This document shows positions 24,385 through 33,451 of a DNA stretch of 35,460 nt, in pieces. A model generated the notes under the pieces. That model did not search any database. It was not told the DNA's origin and was given only the letters and a program-made list of their open reading frames with translations. The translations under genes and the position numbers were made by a program. Location of the stretch: the NCBI GenBank assembly GCA_012271065.1, contig JAAXHE010000071.1:1-35460 (forward strand), in the 5' to 3' direction. The DNA comes from Candidatus Latescibacterota bacterium. Its GTDB lineage: Bacteria > Latescibacterota > UBA2968 > GCA-2709665. The first letter of the stretch is position 1. The number at the start of each line of letters is the position of its first letter.

Positions 24385-26322
24385 ATGAGTTTTCGTGACC
24401 GCGTCGTTTCGGGGGCTGCCAACGTCGCCTGGAATGTCTTCCAGAGCGTGAATACCAGGCTCCCCGAGGGTCAGCCATTCCAGCCTGCATGGGCGTCGGC
24501 GCCGCTGCTGAAGAGTTATCAGCGATCCATGCCGACACTCGGTTTTCCGCGCGAAACCGATTCGCTGTGTCCCGATTGCGTGAAGGAGGTCCGGACCGCC
24601 ATCATCGAAGGTACCCGGGACGTCGCGGAACTGGTACACGGGAATCCCGGAGAGATCAAGGCGGAGATCCTCGAGGAAAACGGCTGTGTCATCATGCGGA
24701 AGACCTGCTCGGTCCACGGCACCTATGAAGACGTGCTCTCTATCGATCCGGAATTTACGCGCCTGATTGAGGGCCGTTTCCCCGGACGCGATTACCGCAC
24801 ATGGGGAGACGAGCACGTGCACCGGCACGGGACGTCCAGCATCAAGTACGGCAGGGGGGCCGTGCTGACGATCGACCTCACCAACCGCTGCAATATGATG
24901 TGCAATCCCTGTTTCATGGACGCGAACCAGGTGGGGTACGTCCACGAACTCACCCTTGATGACGTGAAGCGGATCCTGGACGCATCGATTTCCTTCAAAC
25001 CGCGCCGGCAGATGTCGGTACAGTTTTCGGGCGGAGAGCCCACGATTTCGCCTCATTTTCTCGATGCGTGCCGGTATGCCAAGGAGGTCGGCTATTGGTG
25101 CGTGCAGGCCGCAACCAACGGGGTGCGCTTCGCCAAAGAGCCGGATTTCGCGTTCGAGGCGAAGGCGGCCGGTTTCGACATGGCGTACCTGCAGTTCGAC
25201 GGCGTAACCAATGCGGCCAACCAGCATCGGCACATTTCCAATCTGTTCGACGCCAAGCTGCTGGCAATTGAGAATCTGTCCCGCGCCGGTATCGATATCA
25301 CGCCCGTCACAACCGTATTGAATACCATCAATAACGATCAGGTAGGGCCGATACTCCAGTTCTGCATCGACAACAGCGACAAAGTCGGTTCGATATCCTT
25401 CCAACCCGTGTCGTTTACCGGACGCGACGAAGATATCTCCGACGAAATGCGGCACCGGCAGCGCTACACCATATCCCACCTCGCACACGATCTCCAGACG
25501 TGGTCCGACGGGAAGATCGACGCCCATCGGGACTGGTACCCGCTGGGAGCGGGGACGCTGTTTACCACGCTGGCAGACCATCTGCGCGGGGAGGACGTTG
25601 AGTTCGGGGGTCAGACCTGCTCCTGCCACCCCAACTGTGGTTCCGCCGCCCACATTGTCGTAAACGAGAAAACGGGGAAGTGGGCGACCATCACCGAGTT
25701 CTTCAACCAGGAACAGTTTATGAAGGACATCGAGGTGATGACGGACACCGCGCGCGACCCCGGATGGATCAAGCTGCAGGTGGGCATGTCGCTGCTCCGG
25801 AACTTCAACCCGAAGAAAGCGCCGGCCGGGTTCGGCATTCAGGACCTCGCGCGGATTCTCGACCGCAGGGTGGGGGGTTCCATCAGCGGCGGTCCCAGAC
25901 CGGAAGACAGGCAGTGGCGCATTATGTGGGTAGGCGGAATGTGGTTCCAGGATCTGTGGACCTACGATTTCCGCCGAACTGAAATGTGCGTAATTCCGTA
26001 CGGGACCCAGGAGGGCGAAATCTCCTTCTGCGCTTACAACACGGGCGTCGGCTGGCGTCAGATTATAGAGAATATGCATATGACCGCCACAACGGCCGAG
26101 TGGTTCAAGACCAGGGGCCGGCACTCCATTTACGCGGGCAACCGCGACATGCCGCTGCCCGGGACGGAACACACGCTGCGGGTCCGGGAGACCGAAGACG
26201 GCGAACTCGAGCTGCCGGTCATCAACGGAAACGAAAATGGCAGTGACTGCTGCGGCTCCGAGAAGGACACCATTCGAAAGATCATTGCGGCGCCGGACGC
26301 ACAGGAGCCGGTGGCCTCCTGA
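24385..26322 (+). CDS. radical SAM enzyme of the Tes-like (tetraether/membrane-spanning lipid synthase) group (645 aa)
   Basis: Radical SAM enzyme. The cluster-binding motif is CNMMCNPC (C169, C173, C176), with SGGEP at 215-219. The N-terminal CPDC (62-65) together with KTCSVHG (C108, H111) forms a rubredoxin-like metal site. Additional cysteines occur at 412, 414 and 418 (CSCHPNC) and in CVIPYG...FCAYN (C535, C549), suggesting extra iron-sulfur clusters. This layout is what I know from archaeal tetraether synthase and its bacterial relatives, which join lipid tails carbon-to-carbon to make membrane-spanning lipids. Substrate assignment is inference; another sp3-carbon-coupling or lipid-modifying role is possible. 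It has its own promoter and a strong terminator, so it is monocistronic. AAGGGA lies 7 bases before the ATG. No membrane segments are evident. Confidence 0.75.
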   Translation: MSFRDRVVSGAANVAWNVFQSVNTRLPEGQPFQPAWASAPLLKSYQRSMPTLGFPRETDSLCPDCVKEVRTAIIEGTRDVAELVHGNPGEIKAEILEENGCVIMRKTCSVHGTYEDVLSIDPEFTRLIEGRFPGRDYRTWGDEHVHRHGTSSIKYGRGAVLTIDLTNRCNMMCNPCFMDANQVGYVHELTLDDVKRILDASISFKPRRQMSVQFSGGEPTISPHFLDACRYAKEVGYWCVQAATNGVRFAKEPDFAFEAKAAGFDMAYLQFDGVTNAANQHRHISNLFDAKLLAIENLSRAGIDITPVTTVLNTINNDQVGPILQFCIDNSDKVGSISFQPVSFTGRDEDISDEMRHRQRYTISHLAHDLQTWSDGKIDAHRDWYPLGAGTLFTTLADHLRGEDVEFGGQTCSCHPNCGSAAHIVVNEKTGKWATITEFFNQEQFMKDIEVMTDTARDPGWIKLQVGMSLLRNFNPKKAPAGFGIQDLARILDRRVGGSISGGPRPEDRQWRIMWVGGMWFQDLWTYDFRRTEMCVIPYGTQEGEISFCAYNTGVGWRQIIENMHMTATTAEWFKTRGRHSIYAGNRDMPLPGTEHTLRVRETEDGELELPVINGNENGSDCCGSEKDTIRKIIAAPDAQEPVAS

Positions 26323-26347
26323 GGCGCCGCCCACAGACGTTGATCAG

Positions 26348-26379
26348 ATCCGGGCAGGAGTCGTGTCCGGATTTTTTTT
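26348..26379 (+). terminator. rho-independent terminator of the radical SAM gene
   Basis: ATCCGGGCA (26348-26356) pairs with TGTCCGGAT (26364-26372), with one G:U, and is followed by a run of eight T (26372-26379). It lies 25 bp after the stop codon. Confidence 0.85.
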
Positions 26380-26491
26380 CGTGCCAGCGTCGCCTTGCAT
26401 GGGTCGGGGACAGGCACATCCCCCGCTGCAGCAGTCGGGATCGGGTGATCGCGTCCCTCGGACGAAACCCCTTGCGTCTGCGGCAAACGAA

Positions 26492-26520
26492 TTGACAAAA
26501 CCGCTGCGTTTACTTATCAT
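26492..26520 (+). promoter_or_regulatory. near-consensus sigma70 promoter for tig-clpP-clpX
   Basis: TTGACA (26492-26497), exactly 17 bases, TATCAT (26515-26520). The predicted start near 26527 gives a leader of about 60 nt to tig. No CIRCE or other heat-shock operator is visible around it. Confidence 0.75.
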
Positions 26521-26585
26521 TTGCGATTGGATCGTCCTGAAATCTGAAGAGAAGATGCGGAAGCGTCGGAAGGATGCCGGACGTT

Positions 26586-27881
26586 ATGAAAGTGACCGTT
26601 TCAGAGTCGGACGCGTGGCGCAGGACGCTTGAGGTCGAGGTCCCGGGCGAGGACGTGCGCCGGCGATTCGAGACCGCATACAAGAATTACAGTAAATCGT
26701 TGAATTTGCCGGGTTTTCGCAAGGGAAAGATATCTGTGAGCCTGGTCAAAAAGCGGTTCGGCAAGGCGATCCAGGGAGAGGTCCTGCAAGAGGTGATGCA
26801 GGAATGCTACCGGGAGGCAAGCAGATCGGAGGGATTGACTCCGATTTCGGAAGCCACGATCGAAGACGTGAACTACGAAGAGGGGCAGCCGCTGAAATTT
26901 ACGGCTTCGGTGGACGTCATGCCGGAAATCGTCGCACAGGATTACCGGGGCCTGAAAACCACCCGACCCGTATTCAATGTCACGGACGCCGACGTAGAGC
27001 AGCAACTCCAGCGCGTCCAGGAACAGAACGCCACGGAGCAGGAAGTCGACAGGCCCGCCGAGTTGGGCGATGTTGTGGTTGCCGATCTTCAGGAACTGGA
27101 TGAGAGCGGGTTGCCGATTATCGGCCGCAGACAGGAAGAACGCCCTTTTCATATTGGCGGGAGGAACGCCAACCACGACCTCGACAATCAGCTTGTGGGC
27201 ATTTCCGCGGGCGAAACCCGGCGGATTGTGCTGGCGCATAAGGGGGAAGACGAAAACGAAGCCCGCATGGAGGGTTCCCAACACCAGGAGGGACGTGAGA
27301 TCCGCATGATGTTCTCGGCAAAAGAGATTCGGGAACGCACGCTGCCGGAACTGGACGACGAATTCGCCAAAGATCAGGGTCAGTTCGAATCGCTGGACGA
27401 ACTCACGGCTCAGATCCGGACCGATCTCCAGGCGCAGGCCGATTTCGCCTCCCGGCACTATCTCGAGGGCCACATCGTAGACGAATTGATTCGAAAAAAC
27501 GCGTTCGACCTTCCTGAGACCATGGTTGAAAGTGCGCTGGACACGTTGGTGGAGAATCAGAAGAAGGAACACGAAGGACGCGAACAGGACATCGATGAAG
27601 ACGCGATTCGCCAGGAAAGCCGCGAGGGCACCATTCGCGGCTTGAAGCGTCATATATTAATGGAGGCGATCCAGAAGCAGGAAGAACTGGAAGTGGAAGA
27701 GGCGGAGATGGACAGCCGGCTCGACGCCATGGCGCGTCAATACAACACGGAACGCGAGCAACTCCGACAGATACTCAAGCGTTCGGACCAGATCGAAAGA
27801 ATCGAGTCCAACCTGCTGACGGAAAAGACGTTCGATTTTCTGATCGAACATGCCGAAATCGAAGACGTCGACGCAAAATAG
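26586..27881 (+). CDS. tig: trigger factor, ribosome-associated chaperone/prolyl isomerase (431 aa)
   Basis: Binds the ribosomal exit tunnel and assists folding of nascent chains. The N-terminal ribosome-binding domain carries the signature GFRKGK (43-48). The FKBP-type prolyl-isomerase region is at about 155-240, interrupted by a charged insertion rich in Glu and Gln. A helical C-terminal arm with a Glu-rich segment (KQEELEVEEAEMDSR) follows. Length is normal for the family. ATG 26586 (MKVTV) fits the usual N-terminus, with AAGGA 11 bases upstream; an in-frame ATG at 26574 would add four residues but touches the ribosome site. It precedes clpP and clpX, the widespread tig-clpP-clpX order, and is driven by the near-consensus promoter at 26492. 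Confidence 0.93.
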   Translation: MKVTVSESDAWRRTLEVEVPGEDVRRRFETAYKNYSKSLNLPGFRKGKISVSLVKKRFGKAIQGEVLQEVMQECYREASRSEGLTPISEATIEDVNYEEGQPLKFTASVDVMPEIVAQDYRGLKTTRPVFNVTDADVEQQLQRVQEQNATEQEVDRPAELGDVVVADLQELDESGLPIIGRRQEERPFHIGGRNANHDLDNQLVGISAGETRRIVLAHKGEDENEARMEGSQHQEGREIRMMFSAKEIRERTLPELDDEFAKDQGQFESLDELTAQIRTDLQAQADFASRHYLEGHIVDELIRKNAFDLPETMVESALDTLVENQKKEHEGREQDIDEDAIRQESREGTIRGLKRHILMEAIQKQEELEVEEAEMDSRLDAMARQYNTEREQLRQILKRSDQIERIESNLLTEKTFDFLIEHAEIEDVDAK

Positions 27882-27933
27882 GACGGCCCGCGAAACGGAT
27901 TCAGATTTGGAGAGGGAGGGAGATTAGACGCTT

Positions 27934-28548
27934 ATGGCACTTGTACCCATGGTATTGGAGAAGACGGGGCTGGGCGAACGGTCCTACGACATCTTCTCCC
28001 GTCTTTTAAGGGATAATATTATCTTCATCGGGTTTCCGATTAACGATACCATTGCAAACCTGGTGATTGCCCAGATGCTGTTCTGCAGTTCGGAATCGCC
28101 GGACAAGACCATTCGGTTGTATATCAATTCGCCAGGGGGCAGTATTACGGCGGGACTGGCCATTTACGATACCATGCAGTACGTGCCCAATGAAGTCGAA
28201 ACCGTTTGCGTCGGCCAGGCATTCAGTATCGCCGCCGTGCTCCTTGCCGGTGGCACAAGGGGGCAGCGGCGCGCCCTCCCGAATTCCCGGATCCTCGTGC
28301 ATCAGCCCATGGGCGGAGCCGGCGGTCAGGCTTCCGACGTGGAACGCCATGCCAGGGAAATCCTCCAGTGGCGGGACAGGCTCAACGAGATTCTGGCGGA
28401 GCAGACCGGGCAGCCGATCGAGCGGGTTGCCAAGGATGCCGATCGGGATTTCTTCATGTCCGCCGACGAGGCCCTGGAGTACGGGGTGATCGATGAGGTA
28501 CTGGCGCCAAGCAAGGAAGAAGGCCTCGTGATCGAGGACGATCAGTAA
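27934..28548 (+). CDS. clpP: ATP-dependent Clp protease proteolytic subunit (204 aa)
   Basis: Serine peptidase subunit that forms the tetradecameric barrel and degrades proteins fed by ClpX or ClpA-type ATPases. The catalytic triad is S98 (VGQAFSIA), H123 (ILVHQPMGG) and D172 ([12 protein letters not shown]). The segment around Ser98 is [11 protein letters not shown] rather than the common GQAASMGAVLL, a conservative but unusual variation next to the oxyanion region. LYINSPGGS (62-70) is intact. Length is normal and there is little or no propeptide. It lies 52 bp after tig, with a purine-rich ribosome site (GGGAGGGAG) about 11 bases before the ATG, and 61 bp before clpX. Confidence 0.95.
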   Translation: MALVPMVLEKTGLGERSYDIFSRLLRDNIIFIGFPINDTIANLVIAQMLFCSSESPDKTIRLYINSPGGSITAGLAIYDTMQYVPNEVETVCVGQAFSIAAVLLAGGTRGQRRALPNSRILVHQPMGGAGGQASDVERHAREILQWRDRLNEILAEQTGQPIERVAKDADRDFFMSADEALEYGVIDEVLAPSKEEGLVIEDDQ

Positions 28549-28609
28549 ACCCTACATCAGCGTCAACGAAGACGTCCTGGATCAACGGTCGCGAAATCAT
28601 GGGTGACTT

Positions 28610-29851
28610 ATGAAACGGCGGTCTTCAAGAACCGAGGCGCAATGCTCTTTCTGCGGCAAGGGCAATGACCAGGTCGAAAAGATCATCACGGGGACTTCGG
28701 TGCACATTTGCAGCGACTGCGTCAAGCTGTGCAACGAAGTGCTGCAGGAAGACGCCAGGCAGAAGCCGGTTTCGTCACGGCAGAAGCTGCCCAAACCGGC
28801 AACGATCAAGGTCCGGCTGGACGACTACGTGATCGGCCAGGAGGCGGCCAAGCGCACGCTTTCCGTCGCGGTTTACAATCACTATAAGCGGATCCGCTCC
28901 CGCGTTATAACGGACGACGTCGAACTCGAAAAGAGCAATATACTGCTCGTCGGGCCCACGGGTACAGGGAAGACCCTGCTGGCGCAGACGCTCGCGCGCA
29001 TCCTGGACGTTCCTTTCTCCATCGCGGACGCGACGATTCTCACCGAAGCCGGATATGTAGGCGAAGACGTTGAGAATATCCTCGTCCGCCTTTTGCAGGC
29101 GGCCGACTACGACGTGGCGCAGGCGGAAATGGGCATTCTCTACCTGGACGAAGTCGACAAGATTTCGAGGAAGGCGGCCAACCCGTCGATTACCCGCGAC
29201 GTGTCCGGGGAAGGCGTGCAGCAGGCCCTGTTGAAGATCCTTGAGGGCACCGTCGCCAGCATACCGCCGAAGGGAGGACGGAAACATCCCGAGCAGCCCC
29301 TGATCCAGGTGAATACGCGGAATATCCTGTTCATTTGCGGTGGAGCATTCGACGGCCTGGAAGAAGTCATCAGCAACCGGATCGGCGAAAAGACGATCGG
29401 ATTCGGCGCGAAGGACGGTCCCGAGGAAAAACGGAACGCGGGCGCGTTCTTTGCAGATGTGGAGCCGGAGGACCTCATCAGGTACGGGCTGATTCCCGAA
29501 CTGGTCGGCAGGCTGCCCATAACGTGTTCTCTCAGCGATCTCGATGAGGAAGCATTGTTCAAGATTCTGACCGAGCCGAAGAATGCGATTACCAAGCAGT
29601 ATCAGAAACTGTTCGAAATGGACGGCGCCGATCTCGAATTCGAGGACGCGGCCCTGAACGAGGTGGTAAAGCGAACCGTCCAGAAGGGCACGGGCGCCAG
29701 GGGGTTGCGTTCTGTACTGGAGGACATCATGATCGATCTGATGTACGACCTCCCCTCCAATCCGGCACGCAAGCCGGTTGTGGTTACCAAAGAGATGGTG
29801 GCCGGCAAATCCAGGCCACGGCTTCACATCGAAGAGAAAAAGAGCGCATAG
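28610..29851 (+). CDS. clpX: ATP-dependent Clp protease ATP-binding subunit ClpX (413 aa)
   Basis: AAA+ unfoldase that recognises tagged substrates and threads them into ClpP. The N-terminal C4 zinc-binding domain has C12, C15, C34 and C37. Walker A GPTGTGKT is at 115-122, the pore loop GYVG at 148-151 and Walker B LYLDE at 177-181. The RKH loop appears in GGRKHP, and the ClpP-docking IGF loop in KTIGFG. The C-terminal small domain ends normally. Length matches the family. It is in the same transcript as tig and clpP, and a terminator follows at 29890. Confidence 0.96.
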   Translation: MKRRSSRTEAQCSFCGKGNDQVEKIITGTSVHICSDCVKLCNEVLQEDARQKPVSSRQKLPKPATIKVRLDDYVIGQEAAKRTLSVAVYNHYKRIRSRVITDDVELEKSNILLVGPTGTGKTLLAQTLARILDVPFSIADATILTEAGYVGEDVENILVRLLQAADYDVAQAEMGILYLDEVDKISRKAANPSITRDVSGEGVQQALLKILEGTVASIPPKGGRKHPEQPLIQVNTRNILFICGGAFDGLEEVISNRIGEKTIGFGAKDGPEEKRNAGAFFADVEPEDLIRYGLIPELVGRLPITCSLSDLDEEALFKILTEPKNAITKQYQKLFEMDGADLEFEDAALNEVVKRTVQKGTGARGLRSVLEDIMIDLMYDLPSNPARKPVVVTKEMVAGKSRPRLHIEEKKSA

Positions 29852-29889
29852 AATAGTCTCGGCTTCATCCATTTTTTAGCAGCCCTCGG

Positions 29890-29915
29890 AACCGGGGTCC
29901 ATTGCCCCGGTTTTC
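29890..29915 (+). terminator. rho-independent terminator after clpX
   Basis: A perfect 8-bp stem, AACCGGGG (29890-29897) / CCCCGGTT (29905-29912), has a 7-base loop and a short T-run (29911-29914). The short T-run makes it moderately strong; partial read-through into engB is possible. Confidence 0.6.
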
Positions 29916-29953
29916 TATGTGTCCGGCAATGAGCACGATCCCGGTTGCCCGTC

Positions 29954-30541
29954 ATGCAGATCCGTTCCGCCAGTTTTGTTACGAGCGTCGCCGATCCGGG
30001 CCGTCTTCCAATGGAAGGTCTGCCGGAAATCGCGTTTGCCGGCCGTTCGAACGTGGGGAAATCCTCCCTGCTGAACCGGCTGTTGAACCGCAGACAACTG
30101 GCGGGCACCAGCAAGACGCCGGGCAAAACGCGTACCCTTAACTACTACTGCGTGAACGGGGCGCTGCATTTAGTGGACCTGCCCGGGTACGGTTACGCAA
30201 AGCGGGGGCAGCAGGAACGCCGGCAGTGGGCCGAACTGATCAACGGTTATCTGGATACAAGGACGTCATTGCGCGGCATATTGCATCTCATGGATGCCCG
30301 GCACGATCCGACGGCCCGCGACGTGGAGATGGCCGACTGGCTCATGCAGTTCGACCGGCCGTTTCTCGTGGTTGCCACCAAGGCTGACAAGCTTCCGGGG
30401 AGCCGGCAGAAGTCCCGGCTGGACCGGACGCGGGACCTGCTCTCCCGGGTGGGGGAGTTCGATCTCGTACCGTTTTCCGCGGTTTCGGGTCTGGGCAGGC
30501 AGGCTGTCTGGAATTGGATCCGGCATGTCATCGAAGAATAG
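29954..30541 (+). CDS. engB: ribosome biogenesis GTPase EngB/YsxC (195 aa)
   Basis: Small essential-type GTPase assisting assembly of the large ribosomal subunit. G1 GRSNVGKSS, switch region SKTPGKTRTLNYY, G3 DLPGYGYA, G4 TKADK and a G5-like FSAVSG are all present. Length is normal for the family. The start is uncertain: a TTG at 29945 and an ATG at 29954 are in frame and neither has a clear ribosome site; the ATG is preferred. Its last 17 bases overlap the start of the following aminotransferase gene, suggesting translational coupling. Confidence 0.93.
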   Translation: MQIRSASFVTSVADPGRLPMEGLPEIAFAGRSNVGKSSLLNRLLNRRQLAGTSKTPGKTRTLNYYCVNGALHLVDLPGYGYAKRGQQERRQWAELINGYLDTRTSLRGILHLMDARHDPTARDVEMADWLMQFDRPFLVVATKADKLPGSRQKSRLDRTRDLLSRVGEFDLVPFSAVSGLGRQAVWNWIRHVIEE

Positions 30542-31718
30542 CCCCGTTGGTGCCGAAAAACGCGGTTCGCCCGGCGGGCTGAGGCGGCAACGGCTGTTTA
30601 CACCCGGTCCGACACCCATTCCCGAAAAGGTCCAGGCTGCAATGGCCGGTACTCCGGTCTACCACCGCGGCCCGGAATTTCCCGCGCTGCTTCGAAATGC
30701 GATCGAAGGGCTTCAGGAGGTCTTTCCGACTGCTTACGACGTGTTTCTGCTGTCCTGCTCGGGTACGGGCGTGATGGAAGCCGCGGTCGCCAATACCCTT
30801 TGCGCCGGCGACCGGGCCCTGGTCGTGCAGGCAGGGCAGTTCGGCGCGCGGTGGACGGACCTCTGCCGGGCTTACGGGGTCGAGGTCGTCGAAAGCGTAT
30901 TTCCCTGGGGTGAGGCGGTGGATCCGCAAGTCGTGGCCGAAGCGCTTCGGGACGACCCCGGTTTACGGGTCGTGTTTGCCACACACAGCGAGACGTCCAC
31001 CGGCGTATTGCACGACATCGCCTCGATTGGCGAGATCGTCAGGGGGACGGGCGCGCTGCTCGTCGTGGACGGCGTCTCAAGCGTGGCGGCTCATCCGCTG
31101 CCTCCGGAGGCGTGGAACGTGGACCTGGCGGTGACGGCGTCCCAGAAGGGACTGATGCTGCCACCGGGTATGGGAATCGCGGCGGTGGGGCCGCGGGTCT
31201 GGAAAGCGCACCGTCGGTGCCGGCTTCCGAAATACTACTGGGACCTTGAACGATACCGGACGTCACAGGAACAGGGTCGGGCGCCGGCCACCCTGCCGGT
31301 TACGCTGGTGGCGGGGCTTCGGGCGGCGCTGCAGATGCTCCGCGAGGAGGGCATCCGGAACGTCTGGGCGCGGCATGCGCGGCACGCGCTGGCGGTGCGT
31401 CGGTCCGCGGCAGCGTTGGGACTGACCTGTTTCGCGCGGCGGCCTTCAAACGCGCTGACCGCGATCGTCCTGCCCGAGAGTGTGGACGGCCTCGGGTTGA
31501 TGGAACATATGCGGCGCGAATGCGACGTGGTGGTCGGAGGCGGTCTGGGCGATTACAGGGGCCGCATGGTGCGGGTTTCCAACCTGGGGCACGTGGACGA
31601 TGCCGGAATTCTGGAGGCCGTCGGGGCGTTTGAAGCCGGTCTTCGGGAGACCGGTTGGGAATTTGAAGTCGGGGCCGGTGTCGAGGCCGCGCAGTGCGCG
31701 CTGACGGCTGAAAGCTGA
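30525..31718 (+). CDS. class V aminotransferase, alanine-glyoxylate/serine-pyruvate type (397 aa)
   Basis: PLP-dependent aminotransferase of the alanine-glyoxylate/serine-pyruvate group. FTPGPTPIP is at 25-33, CSGTGVMEA at about 78-86, HSETSTG at 154-160, the cofactor Asp is D182 (VVDGVSS), and the Schiff-base lysine K208 lies in TASQKG. Located directly before serA, it is a candidate for the phosphoserine/serine-forming aminotransferase of serine synthesis; no classical serC is visible here. ATG 30525 overlaps the end of engB; no better ribosome site exists downstream. The last codons (LTAES, stop at 31716-31718) fall inside an intergenic repeat, so the native C-terminus may have been replaced by repeat insertion. 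Confidence 0.85.
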   Translation: MSSKNSPVGAEKRGSPGGLRRQRLFTPGPTPIPEKVQAAMAGTPVYHRGPEFPALLRNAIEGLQEVFPTAYDVFLLSCSGTGVMEAAVANTLCAGDRALVVQAGQFGARWTDLCRAYGVEVVESVFPWGEAVDPQVVAEALRDDPGLRVVFATHSETSTGVLHDIASIGEIVRGTGALLVVDGVSSVAAHPLPPEAWNVDLAVTASQKGLMLPPGMGIAAVGPRVWKAHRRCRLPKYYWDLERYRTSQEQGRAPATLPVTLVAGLRAALQMLREEGIRNVWARHARHALAVRRSAAALGLTCFARRPSNALTAIVLPESVDGLGLMEHMRRECDVVVGGGLGDYRGRMVRVSNLGHVDDAGILEAVGAFEAGLRETGWEFEVGAGVEAAQCALTAES

Positions 31719-31850
31719 CAGCTTGTTTACCCTGCGCATTGACCCGGGCAACCACAGGGGTTGCCCCTACAGATGTACATTGAGTGCGAACGTTGCCTGT
31801 TTGGCTTTTCGCTGTTCGCTGACGGCTGATCGCTGACAGCTGACAGCTTT
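31700..31850. repeat. composite intergenic repeat between aminotransferase and serA
   Basis: Two related blocks, GCTGACGGCTGAAAGCTGAC (from 31700) and GCTGACGGCTGATCGCTGAC (from 31818), flank a central palindrome. The right block ends in a tandem GCTGACAGCTGACAGC. The first block supplies the stop codon of the aminotransferase gene; the second ends 11 bases before the ATG of serA and leaves it without a Shine-Dalgarno sequence. No coding capacity. Confidence 0.65.
31746..31766. repeat. palindrome of the GGGCAACC-ACAGG-GGTTGCCC type
   Basis: GGGCAACC (31746-31753), loop ACAGG, GGTTGCCC (31759-31766), followed by CCTACA. This word family (GGGCGACCACAGGGGTCGCCC and variants) recurs as intergenic repeats in diverse environmental bacteria. 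There is no T-tract, so it is not a standard terminator. Confidence 0.6.
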
Positions 31851-31860
31851 CTTGATTATC

Positions 31861-33447
31861 ATGAAGCGGGTTTTGATCGCAGATACGTTGTCTCGCGGCT
31901 GGCAAAGCGTGTTCGCGGAGGCGCCGGACGTCGACGTGGACGTCCGGACGGGCCTCTCGCCGGAGGCACTGGCACGTGAAATCGGCGCCTACGACGGGAT
32001 GATCATCCGAAGCGAAACGCATGTGACCCGGGAGATTCTGGCCGCGGCGCACCGGCTCCGCGTAATCGGACGCGCGGGAGTCGGCGTGGACAACATTGAT
32101 ATTGGCGCCGCCACTGAGCGGGGCGTGGTGGTGGTGCATTCGCCTGGCGGGAACACCATTGCCACGGCCGAACATACCGTGGGGATGCTGCTTGCGCTCA
32201 GCCGAAACATTCCGCAGGCGACCGCCTCTCTGAAACGCGGGGCGTGGGAGCGAAAGTCCTATACGGGCGTGGAGCTGAATGGAAAGGTACTGGGGATAAT
32301 CGGCGTGGGGCGGGTGGGACAGCATGTCGCCCGCCTGGCCCGGGCTCTGGGGATGACGGCCCTGGGCCACGATCCCTTCCTTTCTGAAGAGATGGCTGCC
32401 AGATACCAGGTGAAGCTGACGTCCCTGGAAGCAATCTACGCGGCGGCGGATTATATCACGCTGCATACGCCGCTGATGGAGAACACGCGGCACCTGATTT
32501 CCACGGCGTCACTGGAGAAATGTAAACCCGGCGTTCGCATTCTCAACTGTGCGAGGGGAGGCCTGGTCGACGAGGCGGCGCTTCTGAATGCGATCGAGGA
32601 TGGAAGGGTGGCCGGGGCCGCGCTCGACGTTTACGAGGAGGAACCCCCGCCCAGGGATTACCCGCTCCTGCGGCGTCGGGAGGTGATCTGCACGCCCCAT
32701 CTGGCCGCTTCAACCGCGGAGGCGCAGGAGCGCGTGGCGCGTCAGATCGCGCAGGACGTCTGGGAGGTTCTGAAGGACCGGCCCGCCCATCGGGCCGTCA
32801 ATATGCCGTCGGTGGATCCGTCCCTTTACGAGGACGTCCGTCCGTATCTCCTGTTGGCCGAGAAGGTGGGCGCGTTGCAGGCTCAGTTGAGCCACGGCAG
32901 TCTCCGGCGAATCGCCATCGAGTACCACGGCGATATCCTGAAATACGCAACTTCGCCGATGACGGCAGCGGTGTTGAAAGGGGCCATTACGAATCTGACG
33001 GATGAACTCGTGACGTACGTGAACGCCCCTCTTTTCGCGCAGAAGCGCGGCGTCAAGATCGACGAGACGCGGAGCAGCGCCCATAAAGACTACACGAACC
33101 TGATGACGGTAGACTACGAAACGACGGCGGGAAGGACTTCGATATCGGCCACCGTATTCGGCAGCAGCGACGCGCGCGTCGTGCGTGTCGACCGGTTCGA
33201 AGTGAAGGCCAAACTGGAAGGGGACGTGCTGATCTGCTGCAACCGGGACGTTCCGGGCGTGGTCGGCTGGATCGGGTCGCTCCTGGCCGAGGAGGAGCTC
33301 AATATCGCGGATATGGCGCTGGGGCGGGACAGCCGCGGGGGGCAGGCCATCATGATGATCAGCCTGGATTCGCCCGCGCCGGACGACGTTCTGAAGCGAA
33401 TCGCCGGGGCGCCGGAATTCCTGTGGGTGAGGCAGGCGAAATTCTAA
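31861..33447 (+). CDS. serA: D-3-phosphoglycerate dehydrogenase (528 aa, long form)
   Basis: Catalyses the first step of serine synthesis, 3-phosphoglycerate to 3-phosphohydroxypyruvate with NAD. The nucleotide-binding loop is GVGRVG (148-153). Catalytic residues are R232 (NCARGG), a Glu in VYEEEPP (about 259-261) and H280 (CTPHLAAST). After about residue 300 come the intervening (ASB-like) domain and a C-terminal ACT domain (about 455-528, CCNRDVPGVVG), typical of the 525-530 aa serine-regulated form. ATG 31861 is preferred; a TTG at 31852 is also in frame. Neither has a ribosome site because a repeat lies immediately upstream, so expression may depend on coupling or read-through from the aminotransferase gene. 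Confidence 0.95.
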   Translation: MKRVLIADTLSRGWQSVFAEAPDVDVDVRTGLSPEALAREIGAYDGMIIRSETHVTREILAAAHRLRVIGRAGVGVDNIDIGAATERGVVVVHSPGGNTIATAEHTVGMLLALSRNIPQATASLKRGAWERKSYTGVELNGKVLGIIGVGRVGQHVARLARALGMTALGHDPFLSEEMAARYQVKLTSLEAIYAAADYITLHTPLMENTRHLISTASLEKCKPGVRILNCARGGLVDEAALLNAIEDGRVAGAALDVYEEEPPPRDYPLLRRREVICTPHLAASTAEAQERVARQIAQDVWEVLKDRPAHRAVNMPSVDPSLYEDVRPYLLLAEKVGALQAQLSHGSLRRIAIEYHGDILKYATSPMTAAVLKGAITNLTDELVTYVNAPLFAQKRGVKIDETRSSAHKDYTNLMTVDYETTAGRTSISATVFGSSDARVVRVDRFEVKAKLEGDVLICCNRDVPGVVGWIGSLLAEEELNIADMALGRDSRGGQAIMMISLDSPAPDDVLKRIAGAPEFLWVRQAKF

Positions 33448-33451
33448 AATC

